A DNA stretch of 64,000 nt from Bonia amplexicaulis (lineage: Eukaryota > Streptophyta > Magnoliopsida > Poales > Poaceae). Under the pieces are notes generated by a model. The model was not told the origin of the DNA. It was given only the letters and a program-made list of their open reading frames with translations, and ran no database searches. The translations under genes were made by a program, and so were the position numbers. Position 1 is the first letter of the stretch. The number at the start of each line of letters is the position of its first letter. Positions 23,301 to 34,400 of this stretch are shown here, piece by piece. The stretch is taken from NCBI GenBank assembly GCA_036346245.1, contig CM070761.1, positions 16,648,803-16,712,802 of the forward strand, written 5' to 3'.

Positions 23301-26300
23301 CCCAATTACACACGCACACGCGCACACACACACACACATAAAAGAATGCAAATGAAACCATCAAACTATGTTGTTTGTCACATACCTGTGGCTGCACCAG
23401 GAGCAACTATCGGCATGGCTTGTTGTGGTGATTGGTCAAATCCACTCACACGCTTGCTGTTTCAATACAACAGGCATTCGTAAGTAGTTCAACGAATAGA
23501 GAATAGCACATCATTACATAAAAATAATACAATAAAAACCAGCTAATAAGGTATACAAACAACAAATCATGCGCGAAAAGAATTACAACTAAACAACGTA
23601 TTATTATCTAAGGTAAACTGCAAAGCAAAAAAAACAACACATAGTTGTTCAAAATTGTCCATTGCATACTGTCAATTTTCCAAACAAACAAAAAAAGATA
23701 ACATCACATGAAAATGACATTTATGGCAGGTATCAAAAGCAGATGTTAATGTGTTCCTTAGATAGCTAATTCAAATAGAACGGGCAAACTTAATTGTCAT
23801 TGACATCAGAAACCAAACTATATGCAAATAGTAAGCCTTTGGAGGGCATCCAATCACATACCTCTTTGAACGAGAGCGCGAACGAGATCTGGTTCTGTGG
23901 TCATGACCCTTTGAACGGGAGCGAGAGCGATGCCTGCGGTGGCGATCTCTATCTCGATCTCTTCTCCTACATTACCATAGCATATGTCAGATTTCCAGTG
24001 TAAGCAAAGTTGAATTTTTTTATGCAAAAGATGTTTATTATCAAGATAGAAATAATTTTTGAAAAACTAGTTGATTAGCAGAAACAATTAACAAACCAGT
24101 AAAGAATATATTTTTTATGCCCGAATGTACATCATCAAGCAACTAGGAACCACCACTACTAGATAGTCTACACAGCAGCAAAATTCCCTACATTTACCAG
24201 TTCTCTAATTCATTAGGTGGCTTAGAGATGCCACTTATGTTAAATGGTTATTGTGGAATCATATAATACAGTTTCAAGGGGGCCAATAGTTTTATCCAGA
24301 CCAGACTTCAAAACTCAAAACATCTACTAAACATACACCCAGAAAAAGAGCCTGTGCTTTTGAGCTGCAGCTTATGCCTTTTAGTTGTGGCTTATTAGTC
24401 TAATGAATTTTGATTGCTAAGAGAAACCAAAAGCCGCTGAAAAGCCAAAAAGAATAGGTCCAAAAGCGATACCAGGGCAAGCACCTATTGCATCATGCCA
24501 ATTTTCATAAGATTACAAAAGCGGCTTATTGAGTTACAAGGAGATGGCAAAGGGCTACACTTCTTACGTAATCATTAGTTAAGTAAAGAAGTTTTCACAA
24601 TAATAAACTAGCACTCTAACACATGCAACACCCCGGCCCATCCCCTAAGCCTGGAATGCTACCACTACCCTAACATTTACCATTTACCAAGTGCTAGAAG
24701 AAAGGCACAAGCCAATGAGCCATACAAAATGAAGCGGTTCTAATATGACAGAATCTTAAGGCTAATTGTCAAAGCCCAACATTTAAGTCTGATCGTAACA
24801 TCTAAAGGTGAAGTGTGAATTACTATCACACGTGAGAATATATATGTGCTACTCCCACGGTCCCAACCATGTATATCGCCTTTGTTAAGGGTATTAGAGA
24901 TAGAATAGGAATTGTATTATTCCTTTCCTTATATGCCTCGCTTTCCTTATCCGCATATGGCATATTCCACTGTAATATCCCCTTGTACTCCCTATATATA
25001 TTGCTCATTGGGCCTCTTCAATATACACACTATTCATAACATGGTATCAGAGCAAAGGTTCGAGTTAGGGTTTACTGTACTCGTCGTCGCAGCCTCCTAG
25101 CCTCCACTCGAGCTTTCGCATCTGCTGCCCCCGGGAGGAGCGATCCTCGCTCCCGACGCAGCCGCATGTCGCCATCTCCCAACCGCTGTCCCCCGCGTCC
25201 GGCGCCGCCGGCTCGCTTTCGGGCAGCCCCTGGCTTGTGCGGGTTGCCTCCCAACCAGATTAGGCTCATCGGCGCCAGGTCTGGGCTCCAACGCCGTCGC
25301 CGTTGGTGCGCGACACCTCCTCCGCCGACGCCACGCCACTGATCCCACCTGCTTGCCTCGCCACCGCCGCCCGATCGGCCGTCGCTCGACCGCCGCTCGC
25401 GTTGCGCCGTTGTCGCCTCGACCGCCGTCACCAGGCCGACTCCCGCGCAAAATCCGGCCACTTCCGCTCCAGATCCAGGCCGCCACGTTCCGTCACCCCC
25501 GGATCCAGCCGCCACCACCTTGGATCCGGCAACCGCCGCCTCGGATCCGGCAGCTGCCACCTTGGATCCTCACCGCTACCACCCGCCGACGACTCGCTGA
25601 GCCTGTCTCCGCCAAATCCGGCTCGCCTCCGACCAGCTCCGGTCTGGCCCACGTCGGATCCGGCCGCCTCTGGCCCTCCCCGCGTGGATCCGGCCACCCG
25701 ATCCGCTACGCCTCTTCAGGCGATCACCGGCGGCTCCTCGCTCCAGTTCCGACTAATACAATTCCTTTCCTTATATCTAATACCCTTAACAGCCTTCACT
25801 ATAAGCCTAAAAAACAAAGCAAGGGTGAGTCTAAAGACTCAGCAAGCACACGATAAAACAATGACATCCATATAGCAATTCAATCAATCCCATGACTGTG
25901 GACTGTAAATCATAATATTTGTAATTGTATCACTGTTTTTCATGACGGTGAGCTGTAAATCATAAATCTTTGTAGCTATATCACTTTCTCTGTCATTTTC
26001 ATGCAATGCAATGTCTGCAACTATAGCTTATACCGGTATAGTGGATGGTACACCCATCGATGTCACCCTCTACCTCCATCCCGTGCAGGTGCCTTGCCGA
26101 AGGGAGCTTCTCGTAGAAGCTATAGTTCACCCTTTCAGTAGGACTTTCTTTAGGTGCCTTGCCAAAGGAAGCCTCTCACAAAAGCTATAGTTCACCCTTT
26201 CGGTAGGACTTTCTTTATGCACATGCTTCTCGCCTACCTCTCTAGGACGTTCATGATACTCATGGTGCAATGCAAATGCAAGTCTCATTAAGCATCAATA

Positions 26301-28576
26301 TTCATGAATAACATCTCATGAATACTGTAAATCATGGCATAAAATACAAGTACCAAGCATTCAGCACAATTCATTATTCTACCATACACTTGCCTAGTTA
26401 CTCCTGTGGACGATGCGTGAAGGGGGCCAAAGCAAAACCTCCACCTATAAGCATCATCCGAACTCTTAACTCAACATTGCAATTCACACAAGCATGCAAA
26501 CAGTATCGGTTCTATGCATAAACCCGATACCAACAAACTTTCTCTCACCGGACACCTCTCCGATGCCCCGGTGCCCAACACGAAAAAGATTAAGTGCGCA
26601 TGATCCCCTGGTTCCTGACCTCCAGCTTCAGCTGCCGTCGGCTGGCTGCTACACCACGGTGGCTCACCTACTTGGTACTCTTGTTCCCTCCCCTCTACTC
26701 TACCGTCGGCTAGTAATTTCTATGAAGGCTCCATGGTGCTCTAGTGAGGCTATGTGATAACCGGTTAATTGCTTATTGGCTATGGGCATGCATGGTTTGC
26801 TTTTGAGAACTTGATACTAGTATTGAGAATGGATGGTGGGCTACCTTTGTCGATGTGTCGATGGATGGTCGGGTTGCTTTGGAAAGGAGTTGGAAGCTTG
26901 CCCTTGGCAATCGCTGTCTTGGTTGGATGTGTGCCGATTAGCGTGATCTCCTCCTATGGCTGATAGACTTGCTGGCCTGCGGTCTAGCTTCTTGCCGACT
27001 TCTTGCTCCTGGGCAGCTTGCCTTGATTTGTCTTGCGGTGGATGACGCTCTGTGGCTGTGGGGTTTTGGGGGTTTGGGATGGGAAGGAAATAAAGGAGAA
27101 TAGCAGTGGCTTGCTAGTGTCGTGGGCTTTCTCGACTGGCTACATGTGCTCTTTTTCTTGTCACCGTGCTATCCCTTTTACTATGGCCAAGTGGTTTGCC
27201 GGTTGATATTTTGGTAACCAAATAGGATTTTGCTTCTTTTTTCCTATGGGTATTATATCACAATGGTGTAATATAGATTTATAATCAATACATGTACTCT
27301 CTCCATCCAAGTTTGTTAAGTGTATTTCCTCTTGGCACATAGACTAAGAAGATAGTGAAAATGGCTATAATAAATACTATATTCAATGTATGCATATAGA
27401 AAATAGCAAATAAAGTTGTGTATTTATTAAGGGTATAAAGCGAGCATCTCACTAATTTTATATTAGAACATGAAATACGCCCTATATTTATAGACGAAAT
27501 CATTCAAAAATACGGTTTATGAACTTGAACGGAGGGAGTACTTTAGAAAACAGAAAATTAGACTGGTTACCTTTCATCATCACGGCTCCGGTGACGATCA
27601 TGATCATCAGAACGATCATGATGCTCCCTTTTTTCACTTCTTTCACGGTGCTCCCTACGGTGGCGATCACGATCCCTGTCCCTGTCACCCCGGTCCCGGT
27701 CCCTCTCCCTGTCCCGGTCCCTTTCTCTATCTCTACCACGGTCTCTGTCACGCTCCCTGTCCTTGTCCTTCTCTTGTTCTCTGTCCCTCTCTCTAGATTT
27801 CCAGGACCCACCATCATGTGTCTGGGTCTCGTGCTGGAAAAAGTAAATTACTCATTAGTTAGATTTATTAAAAAAATAAAAATGCAGGAATTTTTATTAG
27901 TAATTATGAATGACAAACACATAAATGTAGAACACATGAATAATACTTGCTACTTAGAACCATCAACCCACTACCAGCAGCGATTTAAAAACTAGCGTCA
28001 AATAAATGCACCCACAACAAGCACTGAAGCAAAATCAAAAGTGGCCAACATGCATTCCTCCTTCCAAAGAACCCTTGATTGATCTAATCAGCATAAGGTG
28101 GAACTCAGAACTTGCACATAAATCACACCGTATAAGAAACTCATTACTTACCTTCCGACTCCGACTCAATTCAATTCAATGCATCTAGAGAGCTAATATA
28201 AGCGGAAGCTTGTCTAAAAAATTGAACAATTTTTTCCAGTAATTCCTCAACTCCAGAAGAAATAAAATCACCAAACAACAATCAGGAGCAGTCGCGGCCT
28301 CCCAAACACGCCACACCAACCAAAACTAAACCGACACTAGCCAAATCCCCCGCATCCAGATCAAACCCGGACACCTCGACGCAGATCCGCCCATACCTCG
28401 CACGCTCGAAACCCCCGCATACTCGCCAAAAAAATCCCAACTAGAAGGCTACGCGGATCGGAGAGAGGCACCTGGGAGCGGCCGTCGGGGTGGTCGGAGA
28501 ACCCGGTGGGCTTGGGCGGCGGGGACCCCCCGACGCCGGCGGCGTTCCCTTCGTAGCGCTCTTCGTAATCCGCCAT
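20386..28576 (-). CDS. U2AF65: Splicing factor U2AF large subunit (U2AF65)
   Basis: Minus-strand exons in transcript order: 28576-28472, 27833-27571, 23966-23862, 23456-23386, 22371-22301, 22094-22053, 21978-21919, 21835-21215, 21121-20983, 20681-20614, 20523-20386. They give 560 aa. The protein recognises the polypyrimidine tract at 3' splice sites and recruits U2 snRNP in the nucleus. An N-terminal RS-like domain (about 47-160) is rich in RD/RE repeats, then RSRSRSK. RRM1 follows at about 225-306 (VYVGGLPP, KKFAFVEM), RRM2 at about 346-424 (RIFVGGLPYYF, KGYAFCVY), and the UHM/RRM3 at about 447-560, with DELRDDEEYEDIVEDMREE and a terminal NGRKFGENQVVAVFYP. All introns are GT-AG. A short proline-rich linker (GQLPAVPPAIPGMLPNMFNF) lies before RRM1. 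The length and domain order are those of plant U2AF65. Intron 2 (3.6 kb) holds an LTR element and a Stowaway MITE. Confidence 0.95.
23311..23338. repeat. (CA)n microsatellite in a U2AF intron
   Basis: An imperfect CA tract (CACACGCACACGCGCACACA and on) lies close to the donor end of exon 4. It reads as TG repeats in the U2AF pre-mRNA. Confidence 0.85.
24883..25791 (+). mobile_element. Miniature LTR element with an inverted LTR end, in U2AF intron 2
   Basis: The 5' LTR (24883-25041, about 159 bp) starts TGTTAAGGGTATTAG and ends ATAACA. It is followed at once by TGGTATCAGAGC (25042-25053), the classic primer-binding site for initiator tRNA-Met. The interior is GC-rich and non-coding. The right end (25755-25791) is not a direct LTR: it is a 37-bp inverted copy of the LTR start, ending AATACCCTTAACA. 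The whole element is framed by a perfect 5-bp duplication GCCTT (24878-24882 and 25792-25796). It shares the CCCCCGGGAGGA...CGATC block with the element at 60772-62680, so it belongs to the same family. No gag or pol is present. Confidence 0.8.
25892..26216. repeat. Two local tandem duplications in U2AF intron 2
   Basis: First, a block of about 45-50 bp (CATGACTGTGGACTGTAAAT and variant) is present twice at 25892-25985. Second, a 65-bp block starting AGGTGCCTTGCC is present twice at 26087-26151 and 26152-26216, with GCTATAGTTCACCCTTTC in each copy. Neither has coding potential. Confidence 0.8.
27297..27538. mobile_element. Stowaway MITE in U2AF intron 2
   Basis: The ends CTCTCTCCATCCAAG and CTTGAACGGAGGGAG are inverted repeats of the Stowaway type (consensus CTCCCTCCGT). 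TA on both sides (27295-27296, 27539-27540) is the expected Tc1/mariner 2-bp duplication. The element is 242 bp and ends about 30 bp from the donor site of exon 2. Confidence 0.88.
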
Positions 28577-28670
28577 GCGACGCTGCTGGTTCGGCGGCGG
28601 CGAGTCCGTGCGGGGGCTCGACCGGGGATTTGTAGGGTTTGGTCGGATTGCGAGGAGAACACGCGAGGGC

Positions 28671-28680
28671 GTTTATATAG
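28671..28680 (-). promoter_or_regulatory. TATA box of the U2AF gene
   Basis: CTATATAAAC on the minus strand lies 95 bp upstream of the start codon at 28576. Transcription probably begins near 28645. GGCCCGGCCC-type motifs lie further upstream (about 28730). Confidence 0.65.
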
Positions 28681-28689
28681 GGGGGGCGG

Positions 28690-29221
28690 GACCCTGACTC
28701 GGATAGCGCACTTGTCTCGGTTTGGAACTGGGCCGGGCCGTGGAGTTTCGTCGGGCGGGTTCTGGACTGGACTGCCTACGTGTATTATGGCTGAAGCAAA
28801 AGCAATGTGCACCGATGTCTTGTAAGAAAATCAAAAGTCGTCGAACGAAGGAAAGATCGGCCTTTGAAACCTAAAAAGCTAAAGCCAAAGCCCGGCCCGG
28901 CCCGGCCAATATGACACATTGCTGCAGCTCTTTAAGCTCTTTCACTCCCAGTAAAAGTATTTCCTCATCTGTGATGATCTGTTGCACCTTATTGACGCAC
29001 GCTCCAACGAATGAACCTAATATGCTTGCCTCTGTGAAGGAGATCAACAAAGGGATAATGACCAAGCACATTTGTGATCATCAAGAAGAATGTCTGCAGG
29101 ACACTTTTGTGGGTAACTGGGTATGCTGATTTCTTTTAGGCTTTGTTTAGGAGAAAGAGAACTTGCAGGCCAGAAATTATCAGAATCTTGAAAGAAGATC
29201 TTTCCCATGGACGGCGCTAAC
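28690..29221. other. U2AF upstream region and intergenic DNA, no gene seen
   Basis: A GC-rich promoter-proximal part reaches to about 28760. Beyond it is ordinary intergenic DNA with a GCCCGGCCCGGCCCGGCC run near 28891. The overlapping opposite-strand frames at 28871-29129 have no recognised domain. Confidence 0.45.
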
Positions 29222-30514
29222 TGTCGGTGTTTTAATACCGATCTTACGTATGATTTTTTTGGATTCGGGGGGAACTCTTATTTCTAATATCTGGTAAAGC
29301 AGAAGTAAAACATAAAATTTTTATACAAATTCGGGCCTTCTCTTGGGAGAATAATAACCTTACGTCCTGTGTTGCTATTGCTTAGAGAGAAAAATTACAA
29401 AGTGTGTAATCAGAAATGCCTAGCACTATCTCTTGCTTTGATTTCTCATCCTCTCTTCTCCGACGTAATCATTTATATAGTTGACCAAATGATGGCAATT
29501 GTCTTGCGCCAAAAGGTGTCTCATTGGTTCAGGAGATAACCACCCATTGGAAGTTATTGTCAGAGAGACATGGAGTGGTTCGCCATACAACAGTTGTTGT
29601 CAGAGAGAGATCATGTGCGGTTATTAAAGGTAAGGGCCCGTTCTAAATGTCTTGTCAGACATCCCCACGTCATTAGACAAGTTGATCGGAAATGCACGAC
29701 TGGTGGTAAGGTCTACGATCATAAGGTGATCGTAAGAGATTTTACAAGTACATGGTCGTAGAAGTTCTTATGACTATTTGGTCAGGTTTACAATTAAGTG
29801 GTCGTAGAAGTACTTATGACTTATTTAGTCGTAGCAGGACCTACGACTACGTGGTCGCAGAAGTACTTACAACTATCGGGTAGTAGTAAGACTTACAATT
29901 ATGTGGTCATAGAAGTATTTACGCTTACCTGGTTATAGTAGGACTTACGACTATGTGGTATTAAAGGTACTTACGACCAACCCATGAATTTCCCCCTTAT
30001 CGATAAAGGGTATATTCGGAGAATACAATGACGTAATAATTTGAGGATTACTCTATCCTCGTCAAAGAGTTTACAATTTTTCAGTTGCTTTGTGTTGCCA
30101 GCGGTCTGACTGACCTAGGGCTGGCGATCAAACTGGCTGTGGGAGGCGGCGGTCAGACCTGCTTTTGGTTGGCGAACTGATCAGCCGCGAAGTCATTTCT
30201 GAAATTACTGTAGCAGCGGTCTTACTGGGATTACTGTAGCTTTACCTGATTTTACTGTTCATAGCGGTCAGACCGCTAGAGCGGAGGTCAGAGCGCCCCC
30301 TTCATGATGGTCAGACCGCCGGGGTTTGTTTAAATGTGTTTTACTCGATTTTGATTGGATCTTTTCCTTGTAATTATTTATCTCTGATTTTCATAATTTC
30401 CATAACTACTAGAGTGAAGAGCTTTACTTTCGCTCAAAGGAAAAGATTCTGGAAAGACTCAAAATTAATTTAGGCTCCTATTCATCCCCCTCTAGTCGCC
30501 ATACTCGATCCTAC
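29222..30514 (+). mobile_element. Possible LTR relic
   Basis: The stretch opens TGTCGGTGTTTTAATACCGA and closes CCCCCTCTAGTCGCC...CGATCCTACA, which resembles the R/U5 end of grass copia-type LTRs just before a primer-binding site. Repeated GGTCAGACCGC motifs near 30260-30320 are also common in rice LTRs. However, no matching 5-bp duplication, second LTR or coding region was found, and the boundaries are uncertain. It includes the 52-bp tandem array. Confidence 0.3.
29753..29980. repeat. Tandem array of ~52-bp units
   Basis: Units start with TGGTCGTAGAAGTACTTATG-like sequence at 29753, 29799, 29852, 29904 and 29956, with lengths 46, 53, 52, 52 and a partial 25. Within each unit the first half (GGTCGTAGAAGTACTTA) is followed by a partly complementary half (TAGGACTTACGACTATG). 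A single-stranded copy could therefore fold. No coding sequence is present. Confidence 0.8.
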
Positions 30515-31496
30515 AGTACTCAATCTGCTAACTACTTCAACCCCATCGTCACAAAAATAGCAAATATATTGGTAGCCCACACCGATCTTTTATTTATTTA
30601 TTTTACAAGTTTTGTGCAGTTGTGAGTTAGAAAAGGTAAATATCTCAGCAGCTTTTAGAGATCTTTTTTCTTTCATGTTTCATGCAGTTGTCAGATAATG
30701 CAGTTGTCTTATGACTTTATTTCTATGACATGTCCAGTCGAGGGAAGAATTGGATTAACAAGGGCGTCCCCTTCCTTCAAAAGAAAAGAGCAACATAAAA
30801 CAATTTAGATCACTAATTCCTACTCCCTGACTAGCTGATGGTCCAATATGAAGTGATAATCCACAACAGTGCTACCTCTAGATCACTAGTTGATAGATTA
30901 ACTTTGAAGTTTCTGAACACTAGCGAAACCTTTTGTAGACAAATAGTGATAACTTTGATAACAATGTCAAGTAATAATATATCCTTGGAAGGTTACTAGA
31001 AAGGTTTTGACTTGCACTAGCGAATTCCCTTGCAAACACTTTGAACTCCTAACTAGTGTCGACAAACTTACCATGAATCTGGATAACAAGTTGCTAAACT
31101 TTATAGTTTCTTGGATTTTTTTTAGAGTGTGGTCTGTGGTTTAGATTTTTAAATTCTAGTTGTTTACGCGAGAGAGATACTTACGTACGATGTTAACTGA
31201 TATAGATGAAGTCAGAATACTGGCTACTACAATTCCACCGCTCCATGCCCAAGTATGAATTCAGTCTCGCTCATGGCTTACCAAATGTAAGAATTATATG
31301 AGATTTCCATGTGAGGAATCATCAGTATTAGTACGTAATCACGTGCGATTTTAACCGATATAGATAAAGTCAGAATAGTGTCTATTACAATTAACTTGTT
31401 GACATCACATTTAAAAGACATCACAGCAGCAGCACCGATAAGCGATGACCAGGCTTTGACTAGGAGAGAAGCTATATATGGCAGCTGCATTCGGTG
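30515..31496. other. Intergenic DNA with family-A MITE fragments
   Basis: No gene is seen. Two partial reversed family-A fragments lie at about 31120-31225 and 31310-31410. Both contain GATATAGATGAAGTCAGAAT or the variant AAAGTCAGAATAGTG, followed by TACTACAATT-like sequence. The last ~100 bases before 31497 are probably 3' UTR of the OBERON-type gene. Confidence 0.45.
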
Positions 31497-34400
31497 TCAT
31501 TTCGACTGCTGCCCGTCCGACTTGCCCGACGGCATGCTGCGGACGTTCTTCAGCAGGTCCTGGATCTTGGACAGCATCATCATCTGCGACGGTTCGCCGG
31601 CGCTGGCCCCGCTGCTGCTCGCCTGGGGCGGCCCCGGTGGCCTGCTCTCCTGTAGCTTGATCTTCTCGAAGATGTACTGCTTCTCCGCCTCGGCCTCCTC
31701 CAGGCGGCGCTTCAGGTAAAGGCTCGCGTAGTCCTGCTCTGCCTTCTCTGACTTGGCCAGCACGATGCTCTGCAGCTGCTCCGCCTCCTGCCGAGCCTCG
31801 TTGGCCTTGAGCTGGAACATCTCCGCCTCCGCCTGCTTCAGCCGCACCATGCTCTCCAGCTGCTCCACCTGTTGCTTCTTCCGCAGCTGCTCCGCCTTGA
31901 GCTCCTGGACCTGCCTTGCCTTCTCCTCCAGCTCGTGCTCGCAGGCTTCCACGGCAAGGTGAGCCTTCTTAACCATTCGCATTTTCTCGTCGGCCACAAT
32001 CTCCATCTTTTTGACAGCCTCTTGGACAACCTCAGCGATTCGGTTGCAGGCCTCCTGGGGAGTGATCAGGCGCCCCAACTCTTCATTTTCAGTGATCTTT
32101 GGGAAGTCCATCTCAAGCTCTGGGAGGGGAAATATAGGAAGCGTTAATGTAGCAGTTCAGAATTGCCAATCAGATATACAAACATAAGACAGACCTCAGA
32201 TAAATTCAGTAAAATTGACACCTCACATGGAACTTTTTTTTAATCATGGATGCTTTCTTGGCCATCAAACACGATATGTTGACTTCCCATGCCCCCCAAA
32301 CATTGTAGATTGTAACAAGCCAATGAAATGTGCAGAAAACCACAACCATCTCACATAACTGAGCACACTTTATGTAGGAACCAAAACCAATGAAGAATGT
32401 AGAGCAAACATAAACCAGCTATTCAAACCGGTTGCATCACTACATTAACAAAGAGTTGCAGGGAGGCCTCTACCACAAAAACATGCAAGAATACAACATG
32501 TAGTACGATTGCGGATGTACTTATCGGTGGGGGCAGTGGCAGGATTGAGGTGTGACAAATAAATGATGAAAGGAGTCTAACATCACAATTACATGAAAAT
32601 TACCAAAAAAACTGATCCTGGAACTTTGCTAATCTGACTAACAAAACAATATGCCTAAAAAACAATTACAGAAGACAACCAATTCGATTGCAAGATGAAA
32701 ATATTTCAGTCGCTTCCATTTGGGAATAACAATGAATGTAACAACTAAACACAATAGTTTCCTTCATCTTATATATTGATACAGAGAAACTATGTGTGAT
32801 GATGGTTTCAATGGAGAATATTATCACTAGAGTAACCATACAGTGCATCTTAAAACTATCGCTGCTTTAGATAGCTGATGAGTAGCAATGCTATTAAGGA
32901 GATGATATGAGCAGGATGGCATGGCACTAGATGCCATCATGCCAACCAGCCGCACTTCTTGCATGTTAAACAGCACAAAAAAAAAGTATGTGCATTTACA
33001 TGCTTTTAAGATGGTTAACGCACCTGTAGAGTTCATGATGGTGGAATAACTGCAGCTTTAGAAGTGCACTCAAAGAACAATTTTACTACAACCCCGTGGA
33101 AGACAGCACTATGTTCAAGGCTCTGAGGTATTGTTCACAAAGGCCTATTGATTTGCCAAATTCTTAATATTGTCGTAATGATGTGACAAGAAGGCCTGCA
33201 GTGCATCGAGCTACTGATTTGCCAAATCCTATGACTGACATAATGATGTGTACAAGCCTACAAGGAAGCCTGCAGTGAATCGAGCTACAGCATAAGATGG
33301 GAAGCGCACAATTCCAAAGCCTAACAAGAAAGGCTAGACAAACATAAATCATCTAAAGATCGAAACATGGGTTTGTGTGCGACATGACAAAAGGAGTTGA
33401 TTCGGAAGATGTATTCAAACAACTAATAATTTTATGATATCTACGTATAAATTGCAAAAAAATATAGAATCACTAACATAGTCATAGCTGCAAACTATTA
33501 AAGGTATTTCTGGTATTGTACTTGTAGTCTAGGGTTTAGTATCTCTTGATTCCTTGTGCTATATATATAGCCTCTTTGGGCTGTGCAATACAAATGATAT
33601 TCATCCATCTCTTCTCCAAAGATAACATAGTATCAGAGCCTAGGTTTTGAACCTAGCCCCCATCCTCTTCAGCAGTTGGCTGCCCATGCTCGCGTCGCCA
33701 TCTACACCCTCGTCGGCCGCCGCATCGGCGCCGCCAACAAGACTTGCTGCCGCCGCCTCGATCGCCATCCCCTACCCGCTGCCGCCCCGAACTCGCACCG
33801 ACTGGATAAGGCCGTCTCCGCTCCGGATCAGCGTCGCCCCGCCCAGATCCGGCCATCCTCGGCCTAGCGCGACGGATCCGGCCGCCGCGTGCCGGATCCG
33901 GCTTCGACAGCGACGACGCTAGCTCTCTGGTCACCGCCAGCCTCGCTAGTGGCTACCGTCGTCTTATCCCCCAGATCCACTCGGATCTGGGTTTGCCGAC
34001 CTCCCTACCGCCGTCTCTCGCCAGATCTCGCCGTCACCGCGCCGCCCTAGCCCAGATCCGACCCTCTCCGACCGCCCTGAGTCGCCTTGGCCGCTCGCGC
34101 CTGTGCAATCTCCTGGCACCCGGATCCAACCACCCCGACGACACCCCCTTCGGCCGCCGCGCCCGCGCCGCCGCCGCCCTAGGCCTCTGACTCCTCCTGC
34201 TCCTGCTCTTCCTCCACACCGTCGGCCGGCTTGTGGAGTTTGGAGGAGGGGTCGAGCTTCCCGGCTTCCTCGCTCGCTCGACGTCGGGAGGATGCTGAGG
34301 AGATAAGTGGCCAGGCCGTTTGGCCGATTGGAGAAAAAGGTCGTTCGGCTGATTGAAGAAAAAGGAGAGAGAGAGGATGAGCAAAAGTGGTGGTGGAGCT

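Noticed and set aside
25072..25875. Large frames (162, 190 and 167 codons) in the U2AF intron
   Set aside because: They lie inside the GC-rich interior of the miniature LTR element and overlap each other on both strands.
29753..29980. CRISPR-like array
   Set aside because: The units are degenerate throughout with no distinct unique spacers, no cas genes are near, and the context is a plant nuclear genome.
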